This document shows, one piece after another, positions 44,696-56,741 of a DNA stretch of 64,000 nucleotides. The DNA comes from Cyclospora cayetanensis (lineage: Eukaryota; Apicomplexa; Conoidasida; Eucoccidiorida; Eimeriidae). The notes below the pieces were generated by a model. The model was given only the letters and a program-made list of their open reading frames with translations, was not told the origin of the DNA and searched no databases. Within the stretch, counting starts at the first letter, position 1. The number at the start of each line of letters is the position of its first letter. The position numbers and the translations under genes are program-made. The stretch covers positions 1-64,000 of the forward strand of contig NW_020312754.1 of the NCBI RefSeq assembly GCF_002999335.1, read 5' to 3'.

Positions 44696-45326
44696 ATATA
44701 TATACATATATATATGTATATATATATATATTTTGCGCACCATTGTCATAGATGTGCTCCACTTTGAGACCATATTCGAAGGGCTTGATGTTGAGCTTGT
44801 GAAGCAGTGTAGCGGCACTGGCGGACACCTTGTCGCCTTGCTTGATCAGATGCACTTGATTCTGAATTTCGATTTGGCCCTTTACGATTTTGGTGCTGAT
44901 GCCAAGAGCTTGGAAGAAAGAAGTGCTTCCAGGATCCATACCAGTAGGCCCTGCAGGGATGAAGACGTCTACGGGAGCGAAGACGCCTTGTCTGGCGGGA
45001 GCAGGCACCTTGTGCTCGCCGATGATGTCTCTAACCTCTGCTGGTTCTACGCCGCAGAAGACGAAGCCGATGTTCAGCTTGATCAGCGGCAGCAAGGCAG
45101 CCAGCTGAGGCATCTCGCCGAGCTTGGTCCTTAGCGCCGTTCGAATCATCGTGTTCTTTCCCATGAGCACTTGCGCCTTCCCCCTCAGCGCAACACGTAT
45201 CCCCGCCATCTGCTTCGATCCCACGTGATCAGCAGAAACGATCAACAGGCGCGGATACTCCGAAAGCAGCTTAAACAGCCGCGAGAAGTACCCCCTGCGG
45301 TTTGCGGCACGCTCAGCTTTCCCCAT
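43667..45326 (-). CDS. RPLP0: 60S acidic ribosomal protein P0, 2 exons
   Basis: Exon 1 is 45326-44741 and exon 2 is 44028-43667, joined in phase across a 712-bp intron, giving 315 residues, the usual length for P0. P0 anchors the P1/P2 heterodimers of the ribosomal stalk and binds the GTPase-centre rRNA. The uL10 domain begins [17 protein letters not shown] and includes [20 protein letters not shown], then [20 protein letters not shown] and the second-domain segment [13 protein letters not shown]. The C-terminus has the Ala-rich hinge and the acidic tail ending [10 protein letters not shown], the conserved P-protein end bound by translation factors. The start ATG gives the family N-terminus exactly. 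Neighbours are unrelated, as expected for a housekeeping gene. Confidence 0.96.
44631..44735 (+). repeat. (CT)n plus (TA)n microsatellite in the P0 intron
   Basis: About 60 bp of pure CT dinucleotide (GA on the coding strand), followed directly by TATA/ATAC repeats up to the splice donor of the P0 gene. Confidence 0.9.
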
Positions 45327-46857
45327 CGTGCTTACACAAAAAGAGACGAACCGACACACAACCCAAGCGAAAAGGAGATCCTCGAGAAACGCAAAGTACA
45401 GACGTAATAGGATTCACGGGCCCTATGTACAGCCAACCACTGCTATAGACCAAAATGCAAGAGAGGGAGACTTGTGGAGACTGACAGAGCGACGAGGCCT
45501 GCCAATCAATTTAACCTGCAAACAACACACAAAAACATTCACAGAACACACGAACGACATTTATCACATACACACATAGAACATGTATATATTTATACCC
45601 ATAAACATGTAGACAAGCACCAAGGGAAACTCCCTTTTTGGAAGCGATGGAACCGTGCATTTGGAATGAAAAAACGCTTATGCCCCTGCCTGCTCCCACC
45701 AAAGCGCACATGCACAGAGCGAAACCGACAAAACAAGACAGGCTAAAGTACACACGCCCCCACTTTACGCCGTCGCGTAAGGAAGGTTTCAGTATTTAGA
45801 GAGAAAGAAAGAGAGAGAAAGAACGCTCCCTCTCTTTGTCTGTCTGTCCGGTAGTACTCTCGCAACATCAGAAGGGGCAGGCAGCCGCATGTGGCGGGGA
45901 ATACAATCGACCCCAAAGAGAGCATACGCAGACACACACAACCCACAAGATCGTCAAAAGAACAAAGATGCAACAGCCGTAAAATTGAGGCGCTGGCACC
46001 AGCCTCCTGCCCTCCTCGTGCTGCTACCACAGACGCGACAGTGAGGGGAAGGAAAAGAGGACCCAGTCAGCTCCTCTAGTCACCGCAGCCGCTGCTGCCA
46101 AGTCGTGATCTGGCACCACATATGACGTGATTTCCTATTTAAATCCAGCGAGGCAGCTGCAAGAGGAGGATGACTGTCTACTGGTCAGGGAACGAAAAAA
46201 CTGTGACGCGTGAGAAGTAGAAACAAGAGCCGGAACGACAGCCCAGAGGCTTCGCAGCGGCAGCAGCTGCTCGACTCACCACAAGTCCAAGGATATCTCC
46301 GGTAATTACACCAGAAAAAAGGCAAAAGGCTTTTATGGAGTGGCGAGAGAGGAGCAGCAAGGAGCTCCTCGGCAGCAACGCTGCCGCACGGCCTCCCCAC
46401 AGAGGGGCAGCCGCTGCAGCAGCCGCAGCAGCAGCAGCAGCAGCCGCAGCCGCTGCTGCTGCTCCCGTTCGGCGTTGCGTGGTAGCCTGTGGAGCTGCAT
46501 GCATGCGCCTGGAGAACTGTTTCTAAGCGGCTCGAATGCATGTTCGCTCCGACTGACGGCATTGCTCATCTCTAGCGCAGGAAGAGCTGCAAGCTTTGCC
46601 TCTATTGAAAGGCAGCAGCAGCAGCAGCTCTCCCGCCACAGACTGGACGGAGGCAACGCCTCTCTTCCGTTTGTGCTGCTGCGTATTTTTAGCCGCGTTG
46701 TTTTGCCCTCCTGCTGCTGCGTGTGAGGCAAAAGGCGGGGAAGCGGAGGAGGAGGAGAGGCTACAGCCACCTCTGCGGCAGCAAGCACAGCTGCACTGCT
46801 GCAGCTCTACTTGATTTGTGCATTGTCGCTCGAAGGTAAAGGCGCACTCCCATCATC
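45327..46857. other. Bidirectional promoter region of P0 and PLRG1
   Basis: This lies between two divergent start codons. No supported exon. CAG/GCA-rich DNA at about 46385-46475 gives open poly-Ala frames on both strands and is not taken as a gene. Confidence 0.45.
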
Positions 46858-49800
46858 ATGGGGCCCTCCCCTGCGACAACCGCGCCGTCCGCCTCGGGGA
46901 TGCCGAGCAGCAGCAGCAGCAGCAGCAGTCGTGGCAGCAGCAACAGCAGTAGCAGCAGCAGTAAGCCGCGCGCAAAGCGTTCCTGGGATCCACTGGATTA
47001 CGAAGGCCCCATCAGATCTTTGCCGCAGCTTTGTCAGGTGTCGGTACGCCGCACGAGGGAGTTATTTGCCGCAAACGAGGGTTTGAGAGCTCCCCCGTTT
47101 GCTGCCGCCGTAGAGTTGGCGCTTCGGCTCAAGATTGGCGACGAATACACGTTTACAAACAAGCGTATTGCAGCGGCAGCGGCACAGCCTGTTCCCGAGA
47201 AGGCTTCTGGGACTGAGTGCCAGCCAATGCTGCAGCAGGGAGAGAAGAGACAAGCGATTGAAGACAGCTCTGAAGCATCAGCATCATCAGCAACAGCAGC
47301 AGCAACAACAGCGGCGGCGGGGGGGGAGGGGCCTCCTCCTCCTGGTGCGCAGCTGCCACTCGGCGCTTCCTTGTCGGAAATGATTCACGCACTTTCACCG
47401 TTAGCGGGGAGCACAGCCGTGCCGCTAGGGGCAGCTGCGGGAGGGGTGTCGGAAGGCGGATCGAGCAAAGCCGCTGCCACTGGAGGAGGAGGAGGAGCTG
47501 CAGCGGCAGTCGTTCCTTTAGGTCTGTCTAGCGGAGAGCTCGTCGGATTGCGGCTTCGCCAGGTGTTAGAACCGCTGAAGCCGCAGTGGCACGCTCCGTG
47601 GAAGCTGCAAAGAGTCATTAGCGGACACCTGGGGTGGGTAAACTGCGTGTCAGTCGATCCGACAAACAACTTCTTCGCTACGGGCAGCAACGATCGCCTC
47701 CTAAAGATATGGGATCTAGCGACGGGACAGCTCAAGCTGTCGCTCACGGGTATGACTAGCGAGTGCTCATAGCTGCACGGAGGCGCAGGCAACGGCCTTT
47801 AGACGCTCCTCCGGCTGCCCCCTTACATCATGCTCGCTCTCTCTCTATTCTCTAGATTTACATTTGTAGAGCCACTGGCCTTCTCTTGAGGGGTGGCAGC
47901 CTCCCGCTGGAGTGCTGCATTCGTATGGTGCGTGTGTGCATGTGTGGTGGTGGTGTTACGTGCAACGGCGTGCGCGGTTGTGCATGTGTGTCTTTGGATG
48001 TTTTGTGCGTGTAAATGAGTGTGCATGTATCAACAGTATACTTTCGCATGCGAATGGTATTTTGCAGGTCACGTCTCCTCCTTGCGAGATATCCAAATAT
48101 CGGACCGCCACCCCTACCTGTTCAGCTGTGGAGAGGATGGTCGAGTCAAATGCTGGGACCTGGAGCAGAACCGCGTTGTCAGAGATTATCATGGGCATCT
48201 TTCTGGTAGGCAGACGCGCTCTTGCAGATGCCCCTGCTGCATGAACGTGCGCAGCGGATCTTGGTCGTGCTTTCTTCCGACAAGGTGTAGTGACACCCGA
48301 GGCCGCTACGCACCACGGGCATCGGCTGCCGCCTCCCCTGCCGTGCTTTCGCGTTTCGCGAGTCATTTATTCATCTCGATTTATATATTTTTAATCCCCA
48401 TGTGCACATATACACATATTATGCGCTGTGGCATATAGAGTAGAAGAGAGGCCCTTGCAACTTGAGGTGTAGTAGGATGGACGTGCAGGGTGTTGCCATT
48501 TGAAATTCCCGTAGATATCTCGTTTCTGCAACGCTTTGCTCGAAGGAAGGCCTTCCATGCCGCTCTGGAGCTTTATATGCCTTCATTTTTTGCAGGCGTC
48601 TACACGTTGGCACTGCACCCCTCCTTGGATATCCTGTGTTCTGGAGGCCGTGATGCGGTGGTTCGCGTGTGGGATATGAGGACAAAACAGAGCATCTACA
48701 CGCTTGCTGGACATACCGGAACGATTATGAAGGTGCAGATGCAGACGCTCATGCCGCACATCGTCTCTGGATCTCAAGATAAAATGGTGAGCGATTTTTC
48801 TGCTCGCAACTTGGGGCCTAATAAAACTCGCCTTCGAATGGCGGCGTAGAAAATGCACGGCGGCTGGCGTCCCTAGTGGTGTATAGAGGTACATTCATAC
48901 GCACATAAGTACATGCGTACATGAATACATGCGTACATAAATACATGCGTACATAAATACATGTGTACATAAATACATGTGTACATATATACATACGTAC
49001 ATAAATACATGTGTACATAAATACATGTGTGCATATATACATACGTACATATGTACATACGTACATAAATACATGCGTACATCAATACATACGTACATAA
49101 GTACATGCGTACATATATACATACGTACATATATACGTACATACAGATTTACATACAGTCGTACATACGCACGCGTGTTCGCTCATAAAATACCATCATT
49201 TTACATGCATCCAACACACGGCCACCCATCCATATACGCACATACTCCATTTTACGTTCCTGCATACACCGCACTTCCCCGTACACCCATTGATTTATTA
49301 AAACAGACGATTATGTGCACACATGCACTTATACATGCATTAATACGCACTATCCCATACATGCATGAAATTCATTTATGCAGACGCCTGTATACAAACA
49401 TGAATGCCTACCTAGCTACATGCATTCCTACCCCCCTTCCCATACACACATCCATGCACACTTGCATGCAAGTGTGCATGGATGTGTGTATGGGGCAAGC
49501 ATCGATGGATGTATATCCATGGGGGCTGCGGAAACCGCTTTTTTTTCTCATGATGAAGCTTGCTTGCTGGTTGTACACAGGAAGCGTCGAGCGACAGTCC
49601 AGACATACGGACAGGCGCATGTGCACCTACCCTGTGTCTATACTCTAAGGGCTTTTCCCGTGCCTTGTGCTGCCTTTTTTTCTTGATTCAGGTCCGATTG
49701 TGGGACCTCTCTGCCGGCAAGTGCCAAGCAACGCTCACGAATCACAAGAAGAGCGTTCGATCATTAGCCATCCACCCGACGGAGTACTCGTTCGTAACTT

Positions 49801-51595
49801 GCGGGGCTGATAGGGTGAAGGTGCGTTGAAAGGGGATAAAAAGGGTGAGGGGGTCGAGGTGTTTTGAACACCCTGCGGTGGTCTTCTTTCGAGCGAAAAG
49901 CTTCCCGTTGGTGGCTTTTGTCTCTTCTCCTCATGGCGTGTGTTGTCGCCCCTGCTTGTCCTACGAGGGCAGCAGCGGCTCTCTCTCTGTCTCTCTCTGT
50001 CTCTCTCTGTCTCTCTCTGTCTCTTTCTCTTTCTCTTTCTCTCTCTCTGTCTCTCTCTCTCTCTCTCTGTCTCTCTCTGTCTCTCTCTGTCTCTCTCTCT
50101 CTGCCGCTGGTGACTTTACACTTCTTGTAGCCTTCTTTCTGGGGTTTATCGGAGGAGGTAGAGGGGCGTTTTAGGAGGCCTTTTAGCCTTCGGATACTTG
50201 GACGAGCGCTGCTGCGCATGCGCAGACATAGCCATGTCTAGGGGGGTTAGTGCAGATCACACGGCAGGAGGCCCCCTCAGCTGCGCTTGACGCAGCACGA
50301 TCCCTACTCCAGGGATATTTACTCCTTTCACCATGCCGCCTGTTGAATGGTTCGTAATGTGAAGTGGGGTGGGGTGGGGTGTCGCAGGTGTGGAGGAGCC
50401 CCTTGGGGGTATTCGAGAGAAACGTGGAGGGCCTTAACGCGATCCCCAATTGTTGCGCCATCCGGAGCGAAGGCGACAAATCCTCTCTTGTAGTTGGCAG
50501 TAACAATGGGTAAGCGGAAAAGTTCTTTGGAATGCGCCTTTTAGCAGCCGCAGGTGTTACGGGAACGTGTGCCTGCATGTCTGCGGCTAATGAGCGTTTG
50601 TTGGCACTGCGGCTTTTCTCCGTTTTCTGTGGGGCCTGGTGCCCACTTTTTCCGCGCGCAGACAGCTGCACTTCTGGGATTGGAAGTCAGGCTACAAATA
50701 TCAAACACTCCAGTCTCGGGTGCAACCGGGGTCGCTGGAAAGCGAGAATGGCATCTTCTGCTGCACCTTCGATCGGTCCGAAACGCGGCTTATCACGGGC
50801 GAATGCGACAAGACCATCAAGGTAAGGTATTGCATACCTGGCGATCTCCTCAGCTGGACACGAATTATACAGAGAGGGCTTGAAGAGGCACAGTCACACC
50901 GGGCCGGCAGATGGATGCATGCAAAGGCAGAAAGAGACGCTAGAGGAGCTTCCGAGTACCACTAACTGTTTAGGGGGCACAAAATGCGGGGAAACGACGA
51001 CTCAACTACAAAACTTTTCCATTGGGACTCCTTGACAGGGCCCTAGATGAACCGCCACGAGAAACAGACATCTAGTGCAACGCCTCTTTTATTGGCTGCT
51101 AACGCATGCATCTTATACGCGTGTATGCATGCATGTGCATACATATATATATGGCAGTTCCACGTATGTATTTGTATGTGCACGTCTATTACATGAACTG
51201 CATATTCCACTCGATATTACAGCTCCAGGTTGGTGCATCTCGTGCAAGAAAATCTCAGCATCGACGTCTACGTATCTACGTACATGTATACACATATATA
51301 TATACATATATATATATATACATATTTGTACACATGCAGGACAACATAAGCACTTGCATTTAGTGGTCTATCGTGTGCGATGTTTTGCTGCGAGGCAGAC
51401 GCGGTGTCGTCTGTGCGTGATACCGAGGCCAGCTTGCCCTAGGGTATGTGTGAATACACATATTATAGGTATATATGGTGTTGCGTGTGCTGCGTGTTTC
51501 TCTAGATTTGGAAGATGGATGAAGACGCAACCGAAGAGACACACCCCATTAGCTGGAGACATGGGAGGGATGCCCGCAAGGCTCTTGCCTTTTGA
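46858..51595 (+). CDS. PLRG1: PLRG1/Prp46 WD40 splicing factor, 7 exons
   Basis: Exons 46858-47749, 48068-48205, 48596-48786, 49692-49820, 50388-50509, 50662-50821 and 51506-51595 give 573 residues, all phases consistent. PLRG1 is a core subunit of the Prp19 (NineTeen) complex of the activated spliceosome. The N-terminal half is Ser/Ala/Gly-rich around a conserved segment ([18 protein letters not shown]). The propeller starts at [22 protein letters not shown] signatures follow in order: [41 protein letters not shown], then a degenerate sixth blade and LHFWDWKSG. The end, [17 protein letters not shown], matches the family C-terminus (ATEETHPVSW in animals). Splice sites fall between blades. 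Poly-Ser and Ala runs in exon 1 are lineage-type insertions. Confidence 0.93.
48889..49150 (+). repeat. ACATAAATACATGTGT-type minisatellite in PLRG1 intron 3
   Basis: About 260 bp of degenerate 12-16-bp units built from GTACATAAATACAT. Open frames on both strands (Tyr/Met/Cys or Ile/His/Thr rich) are artefacts. Confidence 0.85.
49439..49494. repeat. Perfect 56-bp palindrome in PLRG1 intron 3
   Basis: The two 28-bp arms are exact reverse complements without a spacer, with centre TTGCA|TGCAA at 49466/49467. It starts CCCATACACACATCC and ends GGATGTGTGTATGGG. It lies about 200 bp upstream of the exon 4 acceptor. Confidence 0.9.
49978..50102 (+). repeat. (CTCTGT)n repeat in PLRG1 intron 4
   Basis: Pyrimidine-rich array of CTCTCTGT units, about 125 bp, between exons 4 and 5. 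Confidence 0.85.
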
Positions 51596-53210
51596 TCGTT
51601 TGTGCGCCTCTTCCCTAGACCCCGTAACTTGTGCGGAGAACGTAGGCAGCGATATTGTGTTGTGGACGTGCTGCCTGTGTCGCTCTCCCCAAGCATAGTC
51701 GCTTCTCAGTCCATGTAGCGAGGTCTAAGGCTGCCTGCCATCCCCCCTAGACGCACGAACTACGCAAAAGTTGCATCGAACTCAGGCTCGCATCTTCACC
51801 GCTCTGGAGGCGCCAGCGTGATAAATAGCTCCGGGAGGAGGTGCCGCTTTTTTGGCAGCTCAGCATTCTCGATAGAATGCGAGCAGAAGACTCAAAGCGT
51901 CCTACACTCTGCGACCGGCTCTTTCACGTCTGGTGTAGTGTCTGTTTGTCGTGGAGTCGGGGGGTTGTGGTGAGGGCGCACTGCAGGAAAAAGCAAGGCT
52001 TCTTCCACCCTCCCTCCCTCTCCCTCTCCCCTCCCAACGGTGCGAGACACAGTCAGCTGCTCGCACTGGTGAAAAACCACGGCTTAGACAGTCGCCACCG
52101 ATGCGAAAGGCGTCAGGGGCCTCTAGCGGAAAGTTTGACCCCACGGACTAGGTGGAAGCGTCTGAATTTTACTTTTTGTACTGACGCATGCAAGGACCTG
52201 CACAGAACTACTACGCGCTCCGTCTTTGTCAACGAAAATTCGTGGCCTATTTGCATCTGCTTAGCTGCCATCAACAGCACTGGCTAAATCACATACACGT
52301 ATAAGCACCCTGGTGCAAAAACTCCTCAGTGGCTTGTACCGCAGGCCGCATTCTTGCAACGTATCTGCATGCATGCAGGCTTTTGAATCCTTTATCTGCG
52401 TGTCTCGAAAGTGCCCTCCCGCCCCTCCTACTCATTCGCTTGCAGTGTCTGTACTTCTTGATGATACTGAGCCGCGACGCAGTGTGGACAGCAGTCAGCT
52501 CGAGCACTCCCTCAACCGCCCGTCCCTTCTCCCCTACTGCTCGCCGTAATTTTGCTGCTGCCAGTCGGCAGAAGGAAAGCAACGGCGAGCGGCGAGCAAG
52601 GCGCGAGGCTTTCGAGGCCGTTGGAAATAAACGAAAAGACACTTCTTCTCGCCCCGTGTGCACAGTTGCTGCAGACGCAGTGTTGCAGACGCAGTCTTGA
52701 CTTCTACAGAAAGCTGCTACTAAGACAGCGATTGCAACAGCTGTCCCCGCAGACCGCTGTACGTACACCCGTGCCGAAGGCAGACTAAGTGAAGGTCGCT
52801 CTATCAGCCTCTACGCTGCAGGGGCGAGTCGAGGGAGCAGCTCCTTCCGCTGCCTCCTCGACTTGCTCTTCTGGATGGTGCCATCATGTTTCCTTCGTGA
52901 GAGCCCCTTACGCGCCTCCCTCAGCAGTCCTAGAGACTCCGTTACACACTGCGGCATTTCCACAGATCAACAGATAGATAGCGGTTTACGGCTTGCCACA
53001 CGCCTTCCCCCGGGAAGAGAGGAAGTGTGAACGGGCTGAGCTGCTGCAGAGGAGACCTTTCCTGAGCCTTCGCGCGGTCGAGTTGAAGAAAGCAGCGGCA
53101 CACCCGGGAGAGACACTGATGAAAGAAGACGGCAGAGAGGCGCAAACGCCCATGAATAGATGTCTGTGTGTTCTCACTGGCAGATCGCACAAAACTGCCG
53201 AACTCAGCCC
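51596..53210. other. Spacer between convergent genes, no gene seen
   Basis: Only short frames without domains. It holds the 3' ends of PLRG1 (+) and the REEP-like gene (-). Confidence 0.45.
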
Positions 53211-53633
53211 TTACTGCACGCGCTGCCTGCCAGCCTCGATAGCCTTCGTCACGTTTGCCTTCAGAGGCAGCAAAATCTTCTGCTCTGCCGCCGTAACTGC
53301 AGCAGTCAGGTACTCATCGTAGTGCGCAAGGGCGAAAGAGACGATTTGGGGGGGGAGAGACAACGCTGGAATGGCAAGGGCTGAGGCTGCTGCGAGCTTC
53401 AGCAGCAGTGCCAGACCGGCAGGCAGCAGGTGCAGCACTGTAGACACCGGGAAGCATTGCAAGAGCTGTTGCAGGCAGCACAACACCAAGAAGTACTCCA
53501 ACAGCCGACGGGCTGCTGCTGCACCAGCGGCATCCCTACCCTTGGTGGACAGCAGGTGCACAGACACCACCGTTGGAACCACCAGAGACACGAACAGCAC
53601 CAGAAACTGTAATATGCACGTTGCTACCGTCAT
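53211..53633 (-). CDS. TB2/DP1/HVA22 (REEP)-like ER membrane protein
   Basis: A single open frame of 140 residues. The N-terminal hydrophobic segment CILQFLVLFVSLVVPTVVSV is followed by a short polar loop with SVHLLSTKGRD. This fits the P.y.S.kal.s pattern of the TB2/DP1 family. A second hydrophobic hairpin (LLEYFLVLCCLQQLLQCF and VLHLLPAGLALLLKL) and an amphipathic C-terminal helix (KILLPLKANVTKAIEAG) follow. Family members (Yop1, REEP5) insert a wedge hairpin in the outer ER leaflet and shape tubules. The match is by pattern, not by strong identity: the usual WLTYW motif is reduced to RRLLEYF. The gene is head to head with the CS-KDEL gene. Another small tetraspan protein remains possible. 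Confidence 0.55.
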   Translation of the reverse strand: MTVATCILQFLVLFVSLVVPTVVSVHLLSTKGRDAAGAAAARRLLEYFLVLCCLQQLLQCFPVSTVLHLLPAGLALLLKLAAASALAIPALSLPPQIVSFALAHYDEYLTAAVTAAEQKILLPLKANVTKAIEAGRQRVQ

Positions 53634-54533
53634 CTTCCTTCACGCAGAAAGCGCATGCCGCAGCCCTTGTGGCGGCAACAGCAACAGGCTTGCCTGCTAC
53701 AGCGAACTGATGAATGAGAGTGTTTGGAGGATTATTGTCCTCCGCTGCCTTCTCGGAAAAACAGGCAAACACACAAAGGAGTGCCCCCTCGAACGGGGTG
53801 TACTTAGAGCGGGGAGTACACACAGGCACGGACGGCTGCGGAGAGGGGGTAGCGACAGCAGCAGCACCACACACAGTGCAGCTTGACCGAAGCAAAAGCG
53901 TTACTAGCTTGATAATAAAGAAAAGAAAGGAAGAATGCGTGGCTTTTGCGCGATCGAGTGCCACTGAACGGACGGGCAGTGCAAGAGCCGCAGCAGCTGC
54001 AGCACCGGCACAAGCAGCAGCAGTAGAGTGGCAGCATGCAGACTGGATCGTTTCATGCTGCGGCGTGCTCGGTGTCTCACCCTCCCCTCGGGAAAGAACG
54101 ACTGTCTGTCTTTGTCTTGGCATTTTTAGAGGCTAGAAGGGGTCCTATGTGCTGAATTAACTGTCGCGCTAGTACGGCAGCGCCCGTGCAGCTGGAGGGT
54201 GAACGAATGGACACGTAGATCCCGAGGGGATGAAATAACGAGGGATATTGCTAAATGGCATGCCTTACATCTTGAACCTCTGAGGTGTTGTACAGACACG
54301 TCAATGTCTGTGCTGCTGCTAGTGCTGGGAACTTCCTCCATGAGTGCCGCGCACGTACAGTGCGTGTGGATTCGGCTCTGAAGGGAGCATCAACCGTAAC
54401 ACCAGGAGCTGTCTCGCCTCCCTTCGTCGCAGGTGTATCAGCAGGAGAGTCTCATGCAGCTCTATGGCGAGAGGCAGCACTGGGCACGCCTCTAGCAATT
54501 GCAGCAGCAGCAGCCGTGGTGAAGTACAGCAGA
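53634..54533. promoter_or_regulatory. Shared upstream region of two divergent ER-protein genes
   Basis: The 900 bp between the two start codons contain no supported exon, so this span must hold both promoters and leaders. No specific motif was identified. CAG runs occur near 53990-54025 and 54500. Confidence 0.4.
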
Positions 54534-56741
54534 ATGCAGGGCAAGAAAAGCCTGTTGTTTGTAGCAGCCGCTGTGGCCGTGCTGGTGGTTTTCCCTTGCA
54601 AGGTGGTCGCTGCGAACGAGGAAATCTTATCGTCGCGGTTTGAGAGTGCTGCAGACGAGGCTGCGGCAGTTGCGCAGCTTAAGGCACAGCAGGAGGCGCA
54701 GCAGAAGCCGCAGCAACTGCAGCTGCAGCGAGACGTCGAGTTTGCTCTGCACAAGGGATGGTGGAAGCTTGCGCAGGAAATTATCCTCGAGTCGCATGCA
54801 GTTGGTACGCTAGGCCTGCTCCTTGTTAGCCATACATTTCCTAGGCAGGCAGTGTTTGGGGATGTTGCTTTTGGTCGAGAGTGGCTGTAGTGCCTGCTGT
54901 ACGGGGGAGTTGCCTGTGCATCTGTGTGACCATCTCAGGTGTGGATGTTGGCTCAAGCGTGCGTCGCGTGGTCATGGAAATCCGCAACCATCTACTAGAG
55001 GTCGAGAGGCTGCTGAGCAAGCAACACGATGCCATAGCCGTGTATGTTTGTCCTCTCTACCTGCAGCAGAAGAGCCGGCACAGCCTGCTGCAGCGTGTTT
55101 CCGCGTGTTAGCGTTAGCTTCTCTGCTGAGAAAAGCTTCAAGGGGTGGCTCAGTAAATCCAAGGTCTGCAGTGCGTGGAGTGCTCTGTTGCAGGATGTCG
55201 CCTGCGTTTCAATGGGCCGAGTCGCCTTTGGATATTTTCTTGAACATAAAATTCGCTTACCGCTGGAGCAGTCCAGGTGTGCAGATAGCAGCTGCAGCTG
55301 CTGTGGCTACTCGCGTTGTTGAGGTGAAGGGGCAGCGTCAACTCCGAAATCAAGGGGAGAGTGCTGTCTCGCCTCGTAGAAGCAGTTTCCTGAGCGGTTT
55401 TCCCCACAAGACGCTGTCACACTTCGGCGTTTCGGTCCTTTCAGCTGCTGCTGCTGTTGTTGCTACTACTGGCGGTGTGTTTGCAGGAGCTTTATCGCTC
55501 GAAGAAAGCTCCTTCTCAAGTGATGCGCAATCGTTCACCTTCAGCGGCCTTGCGCAGCACTCGGGAGTAAAGCGACAGTATCGCCTGGAGTTGTCGCTAT
55601 TCAAGCAGATCGTTCCTGAGGTGAGGCTGTGCTTGCCTTTTTTGCTTGCGCGCGCAGCAGTGCAAAAAAGCTTCAAGAAGCAGGCAGTTTTGCCGATATA
55701 TAAATATATATATATATATTTATAGAGAGACTGCGGAGGCGATGGGTGCTTTAGCCGCTGCCAACTGCACAGGCCTTGTGTGCAAGGCTGTGCATGCGAG
55801 GCGTGTCGCTCACAATTCAACTGGTGTCTCTAGCGCTGCACAGTATGCGGTGTCTTTTGTCTGAATCCTCTGTAAAGCGGGGTGCCCGTCGTGTGTGTTT
55901 CTGTCGTATCATCCGACACTCTTCGAGGGTTGTTCACTATACCCTTGTGGAGGAGAGGTACACACTCATTGATCTCTGCATGCACCTATGCGACTGTCCT
56001 CATGCTGTGAATCGTTTGCTGTTTCTGGCTCCGCTGCTTCCTCAGAAGACGAAGTGGAATTTCGCATCCGTGGGAAAAGTCGTGTAGGGCTGTCTGAGGC
56101 TGCAGCACGGCTGCTGCTTTGTGTGCTGTTGCTAGCAGCCATGCTGCTGCGGCTGGACGGTTTGCTGCTGTGACTCTCCTTTCTGCATTCGCTGCGCCTT
56201 CGTCAAAGGCTGCCTGCCACTGCGTGTTTCTTCAGTGTCTCCCTGAGGAAGAAGGAATTCGGCGTGTGGGGGCGCCTAACTGCAGACACCGTGAGGAAAT
56301 CCCTGCCGCCCTTTGTTGCTGCCATGGCAGTCTCTTCTGCGGTGTATAAACACCGCTATCCGTGCACTTCTCTTACTTCTGCTGGTGCCTGCAGGCGAAG
56401 ATCGCCAACATGAACGTTTGGCTGGACATGCGAGAAAAGTTAGTGCTCGAGCCACAGCACCGGTTGCCCTTAAGGCTGCCACGAGGTAGCAGCTGAATGC
56501 CTTAATACGTATCCTGTGCAGTTCAGCTGTACCCTCGTGACGTTCTCTGTCGCGCCTTTGGGGTACTTGTTTGAGATCCACGGCTGCTGCTGTCGCCGCT
56601 TGCCGCTTCAGGATGCAAAAAGACATTGACGCCTTCCATGCGGGGAACTACACGGTTCCCGTCGATGCAGACGTTGACGAGTCGGTGCAGCAGGAGCACC
56701 ACCAGGCCGAGCATGCCGGGCAGAAGAAGGATGAGCTCTGA
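54534..56741 (+). CDS. ER-lumenal CS/p23-fold protein with KDEL tail, 8 exons
   Basis: Exons 54534-54804, 54939-55041, 55194-55276, 55487-55620, 56046-56083, 56236-56290, 56395-56438 and 56612-56741 give 285 residues, and each junction restores the frame. Residues 1-26 are a signal peptide (MQGKKSLLFVAAAVAVLVVF, then CKVVA). An Ala/Gln-rich helical stretch and a second helical segment (RNHLLEVERLLSKQHDAIAV) follow. A CS-like domain runs from FQWAESPLDIFLNIKFAYRW through SFTFSGLAQHSGVKRQYRLELSLF to WNFASVGKVVVSLRKKEFGVW and ends with NMNVWLDMREK. CS domains are beta-sandwich co-chaperone or client-binding modules. The acidic tail ends KKDEL, the classic ER retrieval signal. A soluble ER folding factor is therefore likely. 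Its client is unknown, and I do not recognise a named orthologue. Upstream in-frame ATGs exist, but the one chosen gives a clean signal peptide. Confidence 0.82.

Noticed and set aside
44133..44740. Minus-strand continuation of P0 exon 1 beyond the donor
   Set aside because: The frame reads through a CT/TA microsatellite and then loses similarity; the spliced model gives the correct length and C-terminus.
46178..46788. Poly-Ala and Leu-rich frames on both strands
   Set aside because: CAG/GCA composition keeps all frames open; no ATG-to-splice chain or domain is present, and it lies in the P0/PLRG1 divergent promoter region.
48818..49142. Tyr/Met/Cys-rich minus-strand frames
   Set aside because: Artefact of the ACATAAATACAT minisatellite in PLRG1 intron 3.
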